Made by a program: the position numbers and the translations under genes
Notes under the pieces: model-generated
The model's database searches: none
The model's input: the letters and a program-made list of their open reading frames with translations, nothing else
Told to the model about the DNA's origin: nothing
NCBI GenBank assembly: GCA_019911985.1
Contig: JAIOJO010000479.1
Location: 1 to 6,742 of the forward strand
Source of the DNA: Sulfuricellaceae bacterium
GTDB lineage: Bacteria; Pseudomonadota; Gammaproteobacteria; Burkholderiales; UBA9220
Direction of reading: 5' to 3'
Length of the DNA stretch: 6,742 nucleotides
Shown: positions 5,402 through 6,742 of the stretch, in pieces
Numbering within the stretch: the first letter of the stretch is position 1
How the letters are laid out: each line of letters begins with the position of its first letter

Positions 5402-5893
5402 ATGCGTCATATTATTTCATTATTGATGGAAAACGAATCCGGGGCCTTATCCCGCGTGGCGGGCCTTTTTTCCGCCCGCGGCTACAATATCGAATCCTTG
5501 AATGTGGCGCCGACGGAAGACGAGACCCTGTCGCGCATGACGATTGTGACGCGAGATTCGGACGAAGTGGTCGAGCAGATCATGAAGCAGTTGAATAAGC
5601 TCGTGGATGTGGTCAAGGTGGTAGACCTGTCCGAAGGTTTGCATATCGAGCGCGAAATGATGTTGGTCAAAGTCAAGGCGGAAGGCATATGGCGCGAGGA
5701 AATGAAGCGCATGGCGGATATTTTTCGCGGGCGCATCATCGGCGTGACCGAGAACACCTACATCATCGAGTTAACCGGCGCCGTGTCCAAGTTGGACGCA
5801 TTTTTGGAGGCGCTTGAAACAGGTGCGATTATCGAAACGGTACGTACCGGAACTTCAGGCATAGGGCGCGGAGACTGGGTTTTAAAGGTTTGA
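5402..5893 (+). CDS. ilvH: Acetolactate synthase, small (regulatory) subunit
   Basis: This is the regulatory subunit that activates IlvI and confers feedback inhibition by valine. Its 163 residues equal the length of E. coli IlvH. The N-terminal ACT domain (about 1-78) begins MRHIISLLMENESGALSRVAG. It keeps N11, G14, S17 and N29, positions that by my recollection of E. coli IlvH lie in or near the valine site, so valine sensitivity is expected. The C-terminal domain (about 80-163) contains the family segments REMMLVKVKAEG, FRGRIIGVTENTYIIELTG and the ending GIGRGDWVLKV. The ATG lies 14 nt after the ilvI stop. Its likely Shine-Dalgarno GAGGG (5386-5390) overlaps that stop codon with an 11-nt spacer, which suggests coupled translation and a balanced ratio of the two subunits. 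A palindrome-bearing 48-nt gap separates it from ilvC. Confidence 0.96.
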   Translation: MRHIISLLMENESGALSRVAGLFSARGYNIESLNVAPTEDETLSRMTIVTRDSDEVVEQIMKQLNKLVDVVKVVDLSEGLHIEREMMLVKVKAEGIWREEMKRMADIFRGRIIGVTENTYIIELTGAVSKLDAFLEALETGAIIETVRTGTSGIGRGDWVLKV

Positions 5894-5898
5894 TTTGG

Positions 5899-5914
5899 CG
5901 GGGACATGTCCCCG
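5899..5914. terminator. Perfect 16-bp palindrome before a T-rich run; weak terminator or REP-like element
   Basis: CGGGGACATGTCCCCG is a perfect inverted repeat. As RNA it can form a six-pair GC-rich stem with a CAUG loop. A T-rich sequence (TGTTTATTTTT, 5917-5927) begins a few bases after the stem, so it has the form of a weak rho-independent terminator or attenuator within the operon. It lies 6 nt after the ilvH stop and 28 nt before the ilvC start, where it could lower ilvC readthrough, stabilise the upstream ilvIH mRNA end, or simply be one copy of a dispersed palindromic repeat. The sequence alone does not separate these possibilities. Confidence 0.45.
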
Positions 5915-5931
5915 ACTGTTTATTTTTAAGA

Positions 5932-5938
5932 AAGGAAG
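5932..5938 (+). promoter_or_regulatory. Shine-Dalgarno sequence of ilvC
   Basis: AAGGAAG precedes the ilvC ATG (5942), with AAGGA ending 5 nt upstream of it. It is the clearest ribosome-binding site of the three ilv genes, so ilvC can be translated independently of ilvH despite the hairpin just upstream. Confidence 0.75.
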
Positions 5939-5941
5939 CAA

Positions 5942-6742
5942 ATGAAAGTTTATTACGATAAGGATGCCGATCTGTCCCTCATCAAAGGGAAGAAGGTAAC
6001 CATCGTCGGTTACGGCTCCCAGGGTCATGCTCACGCCAATAACTTGAAGGAATCCGGTGTCAAGGTGACGATCGGCTTGCGTAAAGACGGCGCATCTTGG
6101 GAAAAAGCCAAAAAGGCCGGCCTGACGGTCAAGGCAGTTCCCGAGGCCGTCAAAGGTGCCGACTTCGTGATGATTTTGGTGCCGGACGAGCAACAGCCGG
6201 GCGTGTATTACAACGACGTCGAGCCGAGCTTGAAAAAGGGCGCCACGCTGGCCTTCGCCCATGGTTTCAATATCCATTACGGCCAGATTACACCGCGCGC
6301 CGATTTGGACGTCGTGATGGTTGCGCCCAAGGGTCCCGGCCATACCGTCCGTTCCGAATACTTGAAAGGCGGCGGCGTCCCCACCTTGATCGCGGTGCAT
6401 CAAGATGTCTCCAAGAAAGCCAAAGACATGGCCTTGTCCTATGCGGCGGCGAATGGCGGCACCAAGGGCGGCGTGATTGAAACCAATTTCCGCGAAGAAA
6501 CCGAGACCGATTTGTTCGGCGAGCAGGCCGTTTTGTGCGGCGGCGCGGTCGAGTTGGTGAAAGCGGGTTTCGAGACGTTGGTGAATGCGGGCTATGCGCC
6601 CGAGATGGCTTATTTCGAGTGCTTGCACGAACTCAAGCTGATCGTCGACCTGATGTACGAAGGCGGCATTGCCAATATGAACTACTCCATCTCGAATAAC
6701 GCGGAGTACGGCGAATACGTTACCGGCCCGCAAGTCATCGGC
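5942..6742 (+). CDS. ilvC: Ketol-acid reductoisomerase (class I, NADP-dependent), 5' part
   Basis: This enzyme isomerises and reduces acetolactate or acetohydroxybutyrate to the dihydroxy acid, the step after IlvIH, using NADPH and Mg. The first 267 codons are visible and the frame is open at the window edge; short class I enzymes have about 338 residues, so about 70 are missing. The N-terminal Rossmann domain (about 1-182) has the dinucleotide motif GYGSQGHAHA (22-31) and the specificity loop GLRKDGASW, whose Arg and Ser are typical of NADPH users. The active site includes the histidine of FAHGFNIHYG, the lysine of APKGPGHTVR, the Mg ligands in ETDLFGEQ and the glutamates of ECLHELKLIVDL in the C-terminal knotted domain. 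It is probably co-transcribed with ilvIH, 48 nt downstream of ilvH. Confidence 0.96.
   Translation, partial: MKVYYDKDADLSLIKGKKVTIVGYGSQGHAHANNLKESGVKVTIGLRKDGASWEKAKKAGLTVKAVPEAVKGADFVMILVPDEQQPGVYYNDVEPSLKKGATLAFAHGFNIHYGQITPRADLDVVMVAPKGPGHTVRSEYLKGGGVPTLIAVHQDVSKKAKDMALSYAAANGGTKGGVIETNFREETETDLFGEQAVLCGGAVELVKAGFETLVNAGYAPEMAYFECLHELKLIVDLMYEGGIANMNYSISNNAEYGEYVTGPQVIG

Noticed and set aside
5882..6733. A 283-codon open frame on the minus strand opposite ilvC
   Set aside because: It lies entirely antisense to unmistakable ilvC, is rich in His, Arg and Gln as expected from reverse reading of biased codons, and shows no recognisable domain.

Overview
The window looks like core chromosome of a Gram-negative proteobacterium. 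It carries the two permease genes of the LPS transporter, an ilvI-ilvH-ilvC branched-chain amino acid operon, and between them a minus-strand set of four genes: a sigma-70-family factor, a DUF3619 protein, a DUF3106 protein and an RDD protein. From memory, this four-gene set next to ilvI is a recurring arrangement in Betaproteobacteria and some Gammaproteobacteria. The protein sequences remind me of gammaproteobacterial methanotrophs (Methylococcales), but I cannot prove that from the window. I see no mobile elements, tRNA or rRNA genes, or CRISPR array. No gene-free stretch exceeds about 170 bases.

Layout. Positions 1-467 (+) hold the 3' part of lptF, followed after 105 nt by complete lptG (573-1646, +). 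LptG ends 14 nt from the converging RDD gene. The minus-strand cluster, in transcription order, is the sigma factor (about 3520 to 2951), DUF3619 (2954 to 2571), DUF3106 (2598 to 2131) and RDD (2098 to 1661). The first two junctions overlap by 4 and 28 nt and the last gap is 32 nt, so this is very probably one operon. A 154-nt intergenic region (3536-3689) separates it from the divergent ilvI (3690-5387), ilvH (5402-5893) and ilvC (5942 to the window end, truncated).

How the genes work together. LptF and LptG form the inner-membrane channel of the LptB2FG ABC transporter, which extracts lipopolysaccharide. IlvI and IlvH form acetolactate synthase, and IlvC carries out the next step toward valine and isoleucine (and leucine through ketoisovalerate). 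The sigma cluster encodes a cytoplasmic sigma factor, a single-pass membrane protein, a secreted helical-repeat protein and a multi-pass membrane protein. That is the composition expected of an envelope-sensing sigma regulon, although this role is inferred.

The most interesting features are three. The sigma gene has no ordinary start codon for its conserved N-terminus: the only upstream ATG is followed two codons later by an in-frame TAA, leaving a CTG with a well-placed Shine-Dalgarno sequence. The DUF3106 protein contains five tandem repeats of exactly 18 residues. A perfect 16-bp GC-rich palindrome followed by a T-rich run lies between ilvH and ilvC.
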